DNA of 64,000 bases from Streptomyces sp. NBC_00236. Its GTDB lineage: Bacteria > Actinomycetota > Actinomycetes > Streptomycetales > Streptomycetaceae. A program made the position numbers and the translations under genes. This document shows positions 17,566 through 26,053 of the stretch, one piece after another; within the stretch, counting starts at the first letter, position 1; every line of letters begins with the position of its first letter. The notes beneath the pieces are model-generated. The model saw only the letters and a program-made list of their open reading frames with translations, had not been told where the DNA came from and searched no databases. The DNA lies in contig NZ_CP108100.1 of assembly GCF_036195045.1 (NCBI RefSeq), positions 1,798,001-1,862,000 of the forward strand. Direction: 5' to 3'.

Positions 17566-17569
<4 letters not shown>
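15773..17569 (+). CDS. livM: Branched-chain amino acid ABC transporter permease LivM with extended N terminus
   Basis: 598 residues from the GTG that overlaps the livH stop (an ATG at 15782, three codons in, is an alternative). The C-terminal 330 residues are a normal LivM domain: [48 protein letters not shown] and AVILGGMGTLSGPFVGAALL. About 250 extra N-terminal residues add roughly six hydrophobic segments compared with the core. Similar long LivM proteins occur in actinobacteria; the role of the extension is unknown. It works with LivH as the membrane channel. Confidence 0.93.
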
Positions 17570-18476
<907 letters not shown>

Positions 18477-18480
<4 letters not shown>

Positions 18481-19193
18481 CCGCACTGCTCGAGGTCGAG
18501 GACCTCCGCGTCGCCTACGGCAAGATCGAAGCCGTCAAAGGCATCTCCTTCAGCGTCGACGCCGGCCAGGTGGTCACCCTCATCGGCACCAACGGCGCCG
18601 GAAAGACCACCACCCTGCGCACCCTCTCCGGACTGCTCAAGCCCATCGGCGGACGCATCCTCTTCGAGGGCAAACCACTCGCCAACATCCCCGCACACAA
18701 GATCGTCGCCCTGGGCCTCGCCCACTCCCCCGAGGGCCGCCACATCTTCCCCCGGCTGACGATCACCGAGAACCTCCTCCTCGGCGCCTACCTCCGCAAC
18801 GACAAGGCAGGCATCGAGAAGGACATCCAACGCGCCTACGACCTCTTCCCCATCCTCGGGGAACGCCGGAAGCAGGCCGCCGGAACCCTCTCGGGCGGCG
18901 AACAGCAGATGCTCGCCATGGGACGCGCCCTCATGTCCCAGCCCAAGCTGCTCATGCTCGACGAGCCCTCCATGGGCCTCTCCCCGATCATGATGCAGAA
19001 GATCATGGAAACCATCGTCGAGCTCAAGGCCTCGGGCACCACGATCCTGCTCGTCGAGCAGAACGCCCAGGCCGCCCTCTCCCTCGCGGACCAGGGCCAC
19101 GTCATGGAGATCGGCAAGATCGTCCTCTCCGGCACCGGAGCGGACCTCCTCCACGACGAGTCCGTCCGCAAGGCGTACCTCGGCGAGGACTGA
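18477..19193 (+). CDS. livF: Branched-chain amino acid ABC transporter ATP-binding protein LivF
   Basis: A 238-residue ABC ATPase: Walker A GTNGAGKTTT, signature LSGGEQQMLAMGRAL, Walker B LLMLDEPSMGLSP and the switch His replaced by the LivF-type LLVEQNAQ. It pairs with LivG to drive transport. ATGA overlap with livG is the third four-base overlap in a row in the operon. A bidirectional hairpin follows directly. Confidence 0.95.
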
Positions 19194-19200
19194 CGTCCGT

Positions 19201-19248
19201 ACGAAGAAGGCCCGTGCCCCGGATCACCGGGGCACGGGCCTTCTTCGT
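19201..19248. terminator. 22-bp bidirectional hairpin between livF and the ANTAR regulator
   Basis: Perfect arms 19201-19222 and 19227-19248, 4-base loop, with AAGAAGG/CCTTCTT providing A/T runs on both flanks. It sits between convergent genes, so it can terminate both transcripts. Confidence 0.92.
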
Positions 19249-19260
19249 GTACGCGTACGA

Positions 19261-19911
19261 CTACTCGGCAGCCCGCTTCTTCTCCTCGGCGTCCTCGATC
19301 AACGCCTCCGCCAGCTGCTGCATCGACAGCCGCCGGTCCATCGACGTCTTCTGGATCCACCGGAACGCGGCAGGCTCGGACAGCCCGTAGTCCGTCTGCA
19401 GGATGCTCTTCGCCCGGTCCACCAGCTTCCGGGTCTCCAGCCGCTGCGACAGGTCCGCGACCTCGCCCTCCAGCGCCTTCAGCTCGGCGAACCGCGACAC
19501 CGCCATCTCGATGGCCGGCACCACGTCGCTCTTGCTGAACGGCTTCACGAGGTACGCCATCGCCCCGGCGTCCCGGGCCCGCTCCACGAGGTCGCGCTGC
19601 GAGAACGCGGTGAGCATCAGGACGGGCGCGATGGACTCCTCGGCGATCTTCTCGGCGGCGGAGATGCCATCGAGGACCGGCATCTTCACATCGAGGATGA
19701 CCAAGTCCGGCTTGTGCTCCCGGGCCAGCTCGACAGCCTGCTGCCCGTCTCCGGCCTCACCGACGACCGAGTACCCCTCTTCTTCGAGCATCTCTTTGAG
19801 GTCGAGGCGGATGAGCGCCTCGTCCTCGGCGATGACGACGCGGGTCGTCAGCGGCGGGACGTGCGACTTGTCGTCGTCGGCGACGGGCTGGGGCGACTCG
19901 GGGGTGGTCAC
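19261..19911 (-). CDS. pdtaR: ANTAR-domain response regulator (PdtaR type)
   Basis: 216 residues. An N-terminal receiver domain has the acidic pair in VVIAEDEALIRLD, phospho-acceptor Asp74 in LVILDVKMPVLDG, and the conserved Thr and Lys in MLTAFSQ and YLVKPFS. A coiled linker leads to a C-terminal ANTAR domain (about 147-205). ANTAR domains bind paired RNA hairpins and act by antitermination, normally under a PdtaS-type histidine kinase; no kinase gene is adjacent. GTG start with GGAG upstream. The direction is convergent with the liv operon, so operon membership is excluded, but functional linkage to amino-acid supply is possible. Confidence 0.92.
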   Translation of the reverse strand: MTTPESPQPVADDDKSHVPPLTTRVVIAEDEALIRLDLKEMLEEEGYSVVGEAGDGQQAVELAREHKPDLVILDVKMPVLDGISAAEKIAEESIAPVLMLTAFSQRDLVERARDAGAMAYLVKPFSKSDVVPAIEMAVSRFAELKALEGEVADLSQRLETRKLVDRAKSILQTDYGLSEPAAFRWIQKTSMDRRLSMQQLAEALIEDAEEKKRAAE

Positions 19912-20004
19912 GGGGGCTCCTTGTTCCAGGACAGGCGCTGCTGCGAAGCAGCCTACCTAGCTGCAACCTCATGCGGTGACCCGGTACACTCCGAACCACA
20001 CCCT

Positions 20005-20087
20005 GCCGGGTTGGCGGAATGGCAGACGCTGATTGCTCAAACCAATCTGCCCGAAAGGGCGTGCGGGTTCGACTCCCGCACCCGGCA
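20005..20087 (+). tRNA. tRNA-Leu (anticodon CAA)
   Basis: A class II tRNA of 83 bases. Acceptor strand GCCGGGT pairs with ACCCGGC, discriminator A. The anticodon stem GATTG/CAATC encloses loop CTCAAAC, giving anticodon CAA (reads UUG). There is a long variable arm (CCC/GGG) and a T-arm GCGGGTTCGACTCCCGC. CCA is not encoded. A TACACT hexamer at 19985-19990 could be the -10 box; I see no clear -35. Confidence 0.95.
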
Positions 20088-20094
20088 CAGTTGA

Positions 20095-20142
20095 CAGCAG
20101 AAAGTGGATGTTCACGTTCTCGTGAACATCCACTTTCTGCTG
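20095..20142 (+). terminator. 22-bp hairpin directly after tRNA-Leu
   Basis: Arms 20095-20116 and 20121-20142 are perfectly complementary with a TTCT loop. It starts 8 bases after the tRNA and is richer in A/T than its surroundings. It is the likely tRNA terminator, also shielding the downstream HTH-LAGLIDADG gene from read-through. Confidence 0.8.
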
Positions 20143-20197
20143 CACATCGTAGCGGCTACTCACCCATCGTGGTTGTGTGAACTTCCACGGAACAGAA

Positions 20198-20965
20198 ATG
20201 CGACAGAAGGCACTCACCCTCCTGCGAGGGGGCGCACGGAACGCGGACGTGGCACGGAAGTTGAACGTACCGACAGGCACGATCAGCTACTGGAAACACA
20301 TGGACCGTGCCAAGCGTGGGGAATGCCCCAGCCCTCGTCGCTTTTCCCTGTGCCCTCGATGTGACGGGGAGCTGGACCAGGCCGCATACGCCTACCTCCT
20401 CGGCCTTTACCTCGGAGATGGGCACATCATCCAGAACAAGGCTATGAAGGCACCCAGCCTGTCCATTACCTGCGACGACTCATGGCCGGGCCTGATGGAC
20501 CAGTGCGAGAAGGCCATGCGCACAGTCTTCCCCGAAAACTCCGTCTGCAGGGTGCGCCGCAAGGGCTGCCGCGACGTGAAGATGTACTCGAAGCACCTCT
20601 GGTGCCTCTTCCCCCAGCACGGCCCCGGCAAGAAGCACGACCGCGTCATCGCCCTCGAACCATGGCAGCAGGAGATCGTCGACGCCCACCCCTGGGACTT
20701 CATCCGCGGCCTCATCCACTCCGACGGATGCCGGAACATGAACTGGACCACCAGGACGGTCGGCGGCGTGAAAAAGCGGTACGAGTACCCCCGGTACTGG
20801 TTCACCAACGTCTCGGACGACATCCGGCGGCTTTACACCGACACCCTCGACAAGCTGGGCATCGAGTGGACCCACTGCACCCGCGCGGGCAAGGAGTACA
20901 ACATCTCCGTCGCCCGACGGGCGTCCGTAGTCCTCATGGACGCACACGTCGGGCCGAAATACTGA
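20198..20965 (+). CDS. Free-standing LAGLIDADG-type protein with N-terminal HTH
   Basis: 255 residues from the ATG preceded by CGGA (a GTG at 20177 adds seven residues but lacks a ribosome site). Residues 1-32 form a helix-turn-helix (RNADVARKLNVPTGTISYWK). A CPRC pair is at 52-55. Two LAGLIDADG motifs follow: YLLGLYLGDGH at 66-76 and WDFIRGLIHSDGC at 166-178, each with the acidic residue that would bind metal. This is the architecture of a two-motif homing endonuclease or a domesticated WhiA-like relative. It is not inside an intron or intein. Homologues are widespread in Streptomyces with no proven role; it could be a nuclease or a DNA-binding regulator. Confidence 0.8.
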   Translation: MRQKALTLLRGGARNADVARKLNVPTGTISYWKHMDRAKRGECPSPRRFSLCPRCDGELDQAAYAYLLGLYLGDGHIIQNKAMKAPSLSITCDDSWPGLMDQCEKAMRTVFPENSVCRVRRKGCRDVKMYSKHLWCLFPQHGPGKKHDRVIALEPWQQEIVDAHPWDFIRGLIHSDGCRNMNWTTRTVGGVKKRYEYPRYWFTNVSDDIRRLYTDTLDKLGIEWTHCTRAGKEYNISVARRASVVLMDAHVGPKY

Positions 20966-20967
20966 GC

Positions 20968-20991
20968 CGACAGCCCTACTTCGGGCTGTCG
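20968..20991. terminator. Hairpin between convergent HTH-LAGLIDADG gene and pyk
   Basis: CGACAGCCC pairs with GGGCTGTCG (9 bp, loop TACTTC). It overlaps the last codons and stop of pyk. Confidence 0.6.
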
Positions 20992-22409
20992 TCCTCGCCG
21001 ATGTGGTGCACGCGTACCAGGTTCGTCGAGCCCGCGACGCCGGGCGGGGAGCCTGCCGTGATGACGACCACGTCGCCCTTCTGACAGCGGCCGATCTTGA
21101 GGAGCTCTTCGTCGACCTGCGCCACCATCGCGTCCGTCGAGTCCACGTGCGGCCCCAGGAACGTCTCCACGCCCCACGTGAGGTTCAGCTGGGAGCGGGT
21201 GGCCGGGTCCGGGGTGAAGGCCAGGAGCGGGATGGGTGAGCGGTAGCGGGAGAGGCGCTTGACCGTGTCGCCGCTCTGGGTGAAGGCGACCAGGAACTTG
21301 GCGCCGAGGAAGTCGCCCATCTCCGCCGCGGCGCGGGCGACCGCGCCGCCCTGGGTGCGGGGCTTGTTGCGGTCGGTCAGGGGCGGGAGGCCCTTGGCGA
21401 GGATGTCCTCCTCGGCTGCCTCCACGATGCGGGACATCGTGCGTACCGTCTCGATGGGGTACTTGCCGACGCTCGTCTCGCCGGAGAGCATCACCGCGTC
21501 CGTGCCGTCGATGACGGCGTTGGCGACGTCGGAGGCTTCGGCGCGGGTGGGGCGGGAGTTGTCGATCATCGAGTCGAGCATCTGGGTGGCGACGATGACC
21601 GGCTTGGCGTTGCGCTTGGCGAGTTTGATGGCGCGCTTCTGGACGATCGGGACCTGTTCCAGGGGCATTTCGACGCCGAGGTCGCCGCGGGCGACCATGA
21701 TGCCGTCGAAGGCGGCGACGATGTCGTCGATGTTGTCGACGGCCTGGGGTTTTTCGACTTTGGCGATGACGGGGAGGCGTCGGCCCTCTTCGTCCATGAT
21801 GCGGTGGACGTCTTCGATGTCGCGTCCGCTGCGGACGAAGGAGAGGGCGATGATGTCGGCGCCGGTGCGCAGGGCCCAGCGGAGGTCTTCGATGTCTTTT
21901 TCGGAGAGGGCGGGGACGGAGACGGCGACGCCGGGGAGGTTGAGGCCTTTGTGGTCGGAGACCATGCCTCCTTCGATGACGGTGGTGTGGACGCGGGGGC
22001 CGTCGACGTGGGTGACTTCGAGGGTGACGCGGCCGTCGTCGATGAGGATGCGTTCGCCGGCGGTGACGTCGGCGTTGAGGCCGGTGTAGGTGGTGCCGCA
22101 GGTGTGGCGGTCGCCTTCCATGGGTTCGACGGTGATGGTGAAGTCGTCGCCGCGTTCAAGGAGTACGGGGCCTTCGCGGAAGCGTCCGAGGCGGATCTTC
22201 GGGCCTTGAAGGTCGGCGAGGATGCCGACGCTGCGTCCGGCTTCGTCGGATGCTTTGCGTACGCGGTGGTAGCGGTCTTCGTGTTCGGTGTAGGTGCCGT
22301 GGCTGAGGTTGAGGCGGGCGATGTCCATTCCCGCGTCGACCAGGGCTTTGATCTGGTCGTATGTGTCGGTGGCGGGTCCTAGGGTGCAAACGATTTTGGC
22401 TCGGCGCAT
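20976..22409 (-). CDS. pyk: Pyruvate kinase
   Basis: A full-length, 477-residue pyruvate kinase: MRRAKIVCTLGPATDTYDQ, DIARLNLSHGT, GPKIRLGRF, the active-site block VIAKVEKPQAVDNIDDI (catalytic Lys), VARGDLGVEMPLEQVP and the Thr-containing PVIVATQMLDSMI. It converts phosphoenolpyruvate and ADP to pyruvate and ATP. The C-terminal allosteric domain ends with VVITAGSPPGVAGSTN. ATG start; a good promoter lies just upstream. S. coelicolor has two pyk genes and this position recalls the one next to tRNA-Leu (from memory). Confidence 0.97.
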   Translation of the reverse strand: MRRAKIVCTLGPATDTYDQIKALVDAGMDIARLNLSHGTYTEHEDRYHRVRKASDEAGRSVGILADLQGPKIRLGRFREGPVLLERGDDFTITVEPMEGDRHTCGTTYTGLNADVTAGERILIDDGRVTLEVTHVDGPRVHTTVIEGGMVSDHKGLNLPGVAVSVPALSEKDIEDLRWALRTGADIIALSFVRSGRDIEDVHRIMDEEGRRLPVIAKVEKPQAVDNIDDIVAAFDGIMVARGDLGVEMPLEQVPIVQKRAIKLAKRNAKPVIVATQMLDSMIDNSRPTRAEASDVANAVIDGTDAVMLSGETSVGKYPIETVRTMSRIVEAAEEDILAKGLPPLTDRNKPRTQGGAVARAAAEMGDFLGAKFLVAFTQSGDTVKRLSRYRSPIPLLAFTPDPATRSQLNLTWGVETFLGPHVDSTDAMVAQVDEELLKIGRCQKGDVVVITAGSPPGVAGSTNLVRVHHIGEDDSPK

Positions 22410-22436
22410 AGGGGGAGCCTAAACCTTACCTACGGG

Positions 22437-22465
22437 TAGTTAATTGGCTGTCAATGACTGGTCAA
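22437..22465 (-). promoter_or_regulatory. Likely sigma-70-type promoter of pyk
   Basis: On the minus strand, TTGACC (22465-22460) and TAACTA (22442-22437) are separated by exactly 17 bases, which would place the transcript start about 20 bases before the pyk ATG. A second TTGACA lies within the spacer. Confidence 0.55.
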
Positions 22466-22663
22466 CGGCCTTTGGGTGAAGGGTTTTTGACAAGTGTTGA
22501 ATTGTGCGGCGGGGTGCTCGGATGAGCGTTCGGCGGTGGCGTGCGGGGCTGTGGGGGTGGGTGGTCGGGGCTGCGGGTTCGCGGTGGCAACCGGGTGGGG
22601 GTGTGGGGGTCATCGAATAGAAACCTGTCGGGGGTGTTGCCGGGGGCGGTGCGTGGGTGATTA

Positions 22664-22707
22664 TCTACGCGCGTTGTCCACGCGTGCGTGGGGTCTACGC
22701 GCGTTGT
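22664..22707 (+). promoter_or_regulatory. Direct repeat upstream of the 5'-nucleotidase gene
   Basis: The 14-mer TCTACGCGCGTTGT occurs at 22664-22677 and again at 22694-22707, a 30-base period, about 50-90 bases before the nucleotidase start. The ACGCGCGT core is itself palindromic. It may be a paired operator or a -35-type element; the rest of the 345-base gap (22410-22754) has only the pyk promoter and no gene. Confidence 0.5.
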
Positions 22708-22754
22708 GTACGGACAGAACTGTGCACGGAGAGAACAGAGATGTGGGAGACGAG

Positions 22755-24554
22755 ATGCCGCTGAACCGAAGGACGTTCCTGGGCACGTCGGCTGCGGCCG
22801 GTGCCGGTGTGGCGATCGCGGGTGGCACCGCGGTGCCGGCCGAGGCGCATGGCCGGGGGCACGGGCGTCCGCCGAAGCGGTACTCGTTCACCGTGATGGG
22901 GACGACGGATCTGCACGGGAACGTCTTCAACTGGGACTACTTCACCGACAAGGAGTTCGACGACAAGGCGCACAACGACGTCGGTCTGGCGAAGATCTCG
23001 ACGCTGGTGGAGCAGGTGCGCCGGGAGAAGGGCCGTCAGAACACCCTGATGATCGATGCGGGTGACACGATCCAGGGTACGCAGTTGTCGTACTACTACG
23101 CGAAGGTCGATCCGATCACGGCGAAGCGCGGGCCGGTGCATCCGATGGCGCAGGCGATGAACGCGATCGGTTATGACGCGGCGGCGTTGGGCAATCATGA
23201 GTTCAATTACGGCATTCCGGTGCTGCGGAAGTTCGAGGAGCAGTGTGATTTCCCGCTGCTGGGTGCGAACGCGCTGGATGCGAAGACGTTGCGGCCGGCG
23301 TTCGCCCCGTATGTGATCAAGAAGCTGCGTACGCCTCATGGCCGGGATGTGAAGGTGGCGATTCTGGGTCTGACGAATCCGGGCATCGCGATCTGGGACA
23401 AGGCGAACGTGGGCGGGAAGATGGTGTTCCCGGGTCTTGAGGAGCAGGCGGCGAAGTATGTGCCGCGGCTTCGTTCGATGGGTGCGGATGTGGTGATTGT
23501 GTCGGCGCATTCGGGGAGCAGTGGGACGTCGTCGTACGGTGATCAGATTCCGTATGTGGAGAATGCTGCGGGTCTGGTGGCGGAGCAGGTGCCGGGGATC
23601 GATGCGATTCTGGTGGGTCATGCGCATTCGGAGATTCCCGAGTACTTCGTGGAGAACAAGGAGACCGGTAAGAAGGTCGTGCTGTCGGAGCCGTTGAAGT
23701 GGGGGCAGCGGCTGACGTTGTTCGATTTCGATCTGGTGTGGGAGAAGGGCCGCTGGGTGGTCGAGAGGGCTGGTTCCCAGGTGCTGAACTCCAACACGGT
23801 GGCGGAGGACCGGAAGATCACCAAGCTGTTGGCGGACGAGCACAAGAAGGTGGTGGCGTATGTCAACCAGGTGATCGGTACGTCGGCTTCGGAGATGACG
23901 TCGGCGGAGGCGGCGTGGAAGGACGAGCCGATCATCGACCTGATCAATGTCATCCAGGCGGAGACGGTGAAGGCGGCGCTGGCGGGTGGCGAGTACGCGG
24001 CGTTGCCGGTGTTGTCGCAGGCGGCGTGTTTCTCGCGTACGGCGCGGATTCCGGCGGGGGACGTGACGATCAAGGATGCGGCAGGTCTGTACACGTTCGA
24101 GAACACGCTTGAGGCGCGGCTGCTGACGGGTGCGCAGGTGAAGGATTATCTGGAGTTCTCGGCGCGGTATTACGTGCAGACGGCGGCGGGTGCTCCGGTG
24201 GATACGGCGAAGTTGACGAATGCGGACAACACGCCGGATTACAATTATGATGTGGTGTCGGGTGTGACGTATGACATCGACATCGCGAAGCCGAATGGTT
24301 CGCGGATTGTGAATCTGTCGTTCGAGGGTAAGGCGATTGATCCGGCGGCTCAGTTTGTGCTGGCGGTGAATAATTACCGGGCGAGTGGTGGCGGTAATTT
24401 CCCGCATGTGGCGGGTTCGAAGCAGTTGTGGGCGAATTCGGAGGAGATCCGGACGACGATGATTGCGTGGGTGCAGGCGAAGGGTTCGGTGGATGGTGCG
24501 GAGTTTGCTTCGGTGGACTGGCGTCTGACGCGGGACGGTGTGCCGGTGTTCTAG
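22755..24554 (+). CDS. Tat-exported bifunctional metallophosphatase/5'-nucleotidase
   Basis: 599 residues. The N terminus MPLNRRTFLGTSAAAGAG is a twin-arginine signal. The calcineurin-like metallophosphatase domain shows GTTDLHGN, DAGDTIQG, LGNHEFNYG, VSAHSG and VGHAHSEIP, i.e. all dimetal ligands. A C-terminal 5_nucleotid_C domain (about 350-560) binds the nucleotide. It probably releases phosphate from extracellular nucleotides. ATG at 22755 has GGGAG 7 bases upstream; a GTG four codons earlier is possible. The direct repeats upstream may control it. Confidence 0.92.
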   Translation: MPLNRRTFLGTSAAAGAGVAIAGGTAVPAEAHGRGHGRPPKRYSFTVMGTTDLHGNVFNWDYFTDKEFDDKAHNDVGLAKISTLVEQVRREKGRQNTLMIDAGDTIQGTQLSYYYAKVDPITAKRGPVHPMAQAMNAIGYDAAALGNHEFNYGIPVLRKFEEQCDFPLLGANALDAKTLRPAFAPYVIKKLRTPHGRDVKVAILGLTNPGIAIWDKANVGGKMVFPGLEEQAAKYVPRLRSMGADVVIVSAHSGSSGTSSYGDQIPYVENAAGLVAEQVPGIDAILVGHAHSEIPEYFVENKETGKKVVLSEPLKWGQRLTLFDFDLVWEKGRWVVERAGSQVLNSNTVAEDRKITKLLADEHKKVVAYVNQVIGTSASEMTSAEAAWKDEPIIDLINVIQAETVKAALAGGEYAALPVLSQAACFSRTARIPAGDVTIKDAAGLYTFENTLEARLLTGAQVKDYLEFSARYYVQTAAGAPVDTAKLTNADNTPDYNYDVVSGVTYDIDIAKPNGSRIVNLSFEGKAIDPAAQFVLAVNNYRASGGGNFPHVAGSKQLWANSEEIRTTMIAWVQAKGSVDGAEFASVDWRLTRDGVPVF

Positions 24555-24572
24555 TCGGGTGTGTGTGGGGGG

Positions 24573-24614
24573 GGCGGCCGCTCTCTTCCCTTTTTTGTGG
24601 GGTGGGCGGCCGCC
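24573..24614. terminator. Hairpin between nucleotidase and N-hydroxylase genes
   Basis: GGCGGCCGC (24573-24581) pairs with GCGGCCGCC (24606-24614); the loop holds a T6 run and an inner CCC/GGG pair. It lies between convergent genes. Confidence 0.6.
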
Positions 24615-24634
24615 TTCGTTGTGTCCGTGGGTGG

Positions 24635-26053
24635 TCAGTTGCCTTGGACGAGGGGGACGAGGACGGGGTTCTGTGTGGGGATGCCGGTGTTCTGGGGGGT
24701 GAGGCCGAAGGTGGTGAAGGCGGTGCGTTGTGGGAGGGGGTAGGGGGTGGTGCCGGTGAGGTGGTTGAGGATGGTGGCGCTGCGCCAGGCGGCGAGGCCG
24801 AGGTCGGGGGCGCCGACTCCGTGGGTGTGGCGTTCGGCGTTCTGTACGTAGATGTTGCCGGTGATGGTGGGGTCGAGGTCGAGGCGGTGGTGGTGGTCGA
24901 TGCGGGGGCGTCCGGCGGTGTCGCGGCGTAGGTGGGTGCCGAGGTTGTCGAGGATGGGGTCGAGGGGGCGTTCGCGGTAGCCGGTGGCGAGGACGACGGC
25001 GTCGGTGGTGAGGCGGGTGCGGGTGCCTTGTTGGGTGTGTTCGAGGTGGAGTTCGATGCGGGTGTTGGCGAGGCGGCCTGCGGTGCGGACGGTGACGCCG
25101 GGGGTGAGGGTGGCGTCGGGCCAGCCGCCGTGGAGGGTGCGGCGGTAGAGCTCGTCGTGGATGGCGGTGATGGTGTCGTGGTCGATGCCTTTGTGGAGTT
25201 GCCATTGGTGGGGGACGAGTTGGTCGCGTACGGCTTCGGGGAGGGCGTGGAAGTAGCGGGTGTAGTCGGGGGTGAAGTGTTCGAGGCCGAGTTTGGAGTA
25301 CTCCATGGGGGCGAAGGCGGGGGTGCGGGCGAGCCAGTGGAGTTTTTCGTGGCCGGTGGGGCGGGCGCGGAGGAGGTCGAGGAAGATTTCGGCGCCGGAT
25401 TGTCCTGAGCCGATGACGGTGATGTGTTCGGCTTCGAGGAGTTGTTGGCGGTGGTGGAGGTAGTCGGCGGAGTGGATGACGGGGACGGTGCCGGTGTTGG
25501 TGAGGGGTTTGAGGGGTTCGGGGATGTGGGGTTCGGTGCCGATGCCGAGGGCGATGTTGCGGGTGTGGGCGCGGCCGAGGGCTTCGGCTTCGCCGTGGGC
25601 GTCGAGTTGGGTGAAGTCGACTTCGAAGTGGGCGTGTTGGGGGTTCCAGCGGATGGCGTCGACTTGGTGGCTGAAGTGGAGGTCGGGGAGTTGTTGGCTG
25701 ACCCAGCGGCAGTAGGCGTCGTATTCGGCGCGTTGGATGTGGAAGCGCTCGGCGAAGTAGAAGGGGAAGAGCCGGTCGCGGGTGCGTAGGTAGTTGAGGA
25801 GGGTCCAGGCGCTGGTGGGGTCGGCGAGGGTGACGAGGTCGGCGAGGAAGGGGACTTGGAGGCTGGCGCCGTCGATGAGGAGGCCGGGGTGCCAGTGGAA
25901 GGCGGGGCGTTGGTCGTAGAAGGTGGCGGTGATGGGGTTGGGGAGGCCGTGGGTGAGGGCGGCGAGGGAGAGGTTGAAGGGGCCGATGCCGATGCCGACG
26001 AGGTCGTGGGGCTGATCGGTTGCGGGGGTGGGCCGGTCGGTCCGGGCTGTCAT
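24635..26053 (-). CDS. L-lysine/diamine N-hydroxylase (IucD/DesB family)
   Basis: A 472-residue FAD- and NADPH-dependent N-monooxygenase. FAD site GIGIGPFNLSLAAL at residues 20-33, NADPH site VIGSGQSGAEIF near 215, and ATGYRERP near the C terminus are all present, as are LQVPFLADLVTLADPTSAW and RAEYDAYCRWV, typical of lysine/cadaverine hydroxylases. It makes the hydroxylamine that becomes a hydroxamate iron ligand. The ATG overlaps the stop of the decarboxylase gene (ATGA), so the pair is one operon. No acyltransferase or siderophore synthetase is adjacent. Confidence 0.9.
   Translation of the reverse strand: MTARTDRPTPATDQPHDLVGIGIGPFNLSLAALTHGLPNPITATFYDQRPAFHWHPGLLIDGASLQVPFLADLVTLADPTSAWTLLNYLRTRDRLFPFYFAERFHIQRAEYDAYCRWVSQQLPDLHFSHQVDAIRWNPQHAHFEVDFTQLDAHGEAEALGRAHTRNIALGIGTEPHIPEPLKPLTNTGTVPVIHSADYLHHRQQLLEAEHITVIGSGQSGAEIFLDLLRARPTGHEKLHWLARTPAFAPMEYSKLGLEHFTPDYTRYFHALPEAVRDQLVPHQWQLHKGIDHDTITAIHDELYRRTLHGGWPDATLTPGVTVRTAGRLANTRIELHLEHTQQGTRTRLTTDAVVLATGYRERPLDPILDNLGTHLRRDTAGRPRIDHHHRLDLDPTITGNIYVQNAERHTHGVGAPDLGLAAWRSATILNHLTGTTPYPLPQRTAFTTFGLTPQNTGIPTQNPVLVPLVQGN

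Noticed and set aside
20005..20991. Integrative element inserted at tRNA-Leu
   Set aside because: No integrase, no repeat of the tRNA 3' end and no other mobile genes; only the HTH-LAGLIDADG gene is present.
24574..24613. Two NotI-type GCGGCCGC palindromes as a regulatory pair
   Set aside because: They are better explained as the two arms of the terminator between convergent genes.
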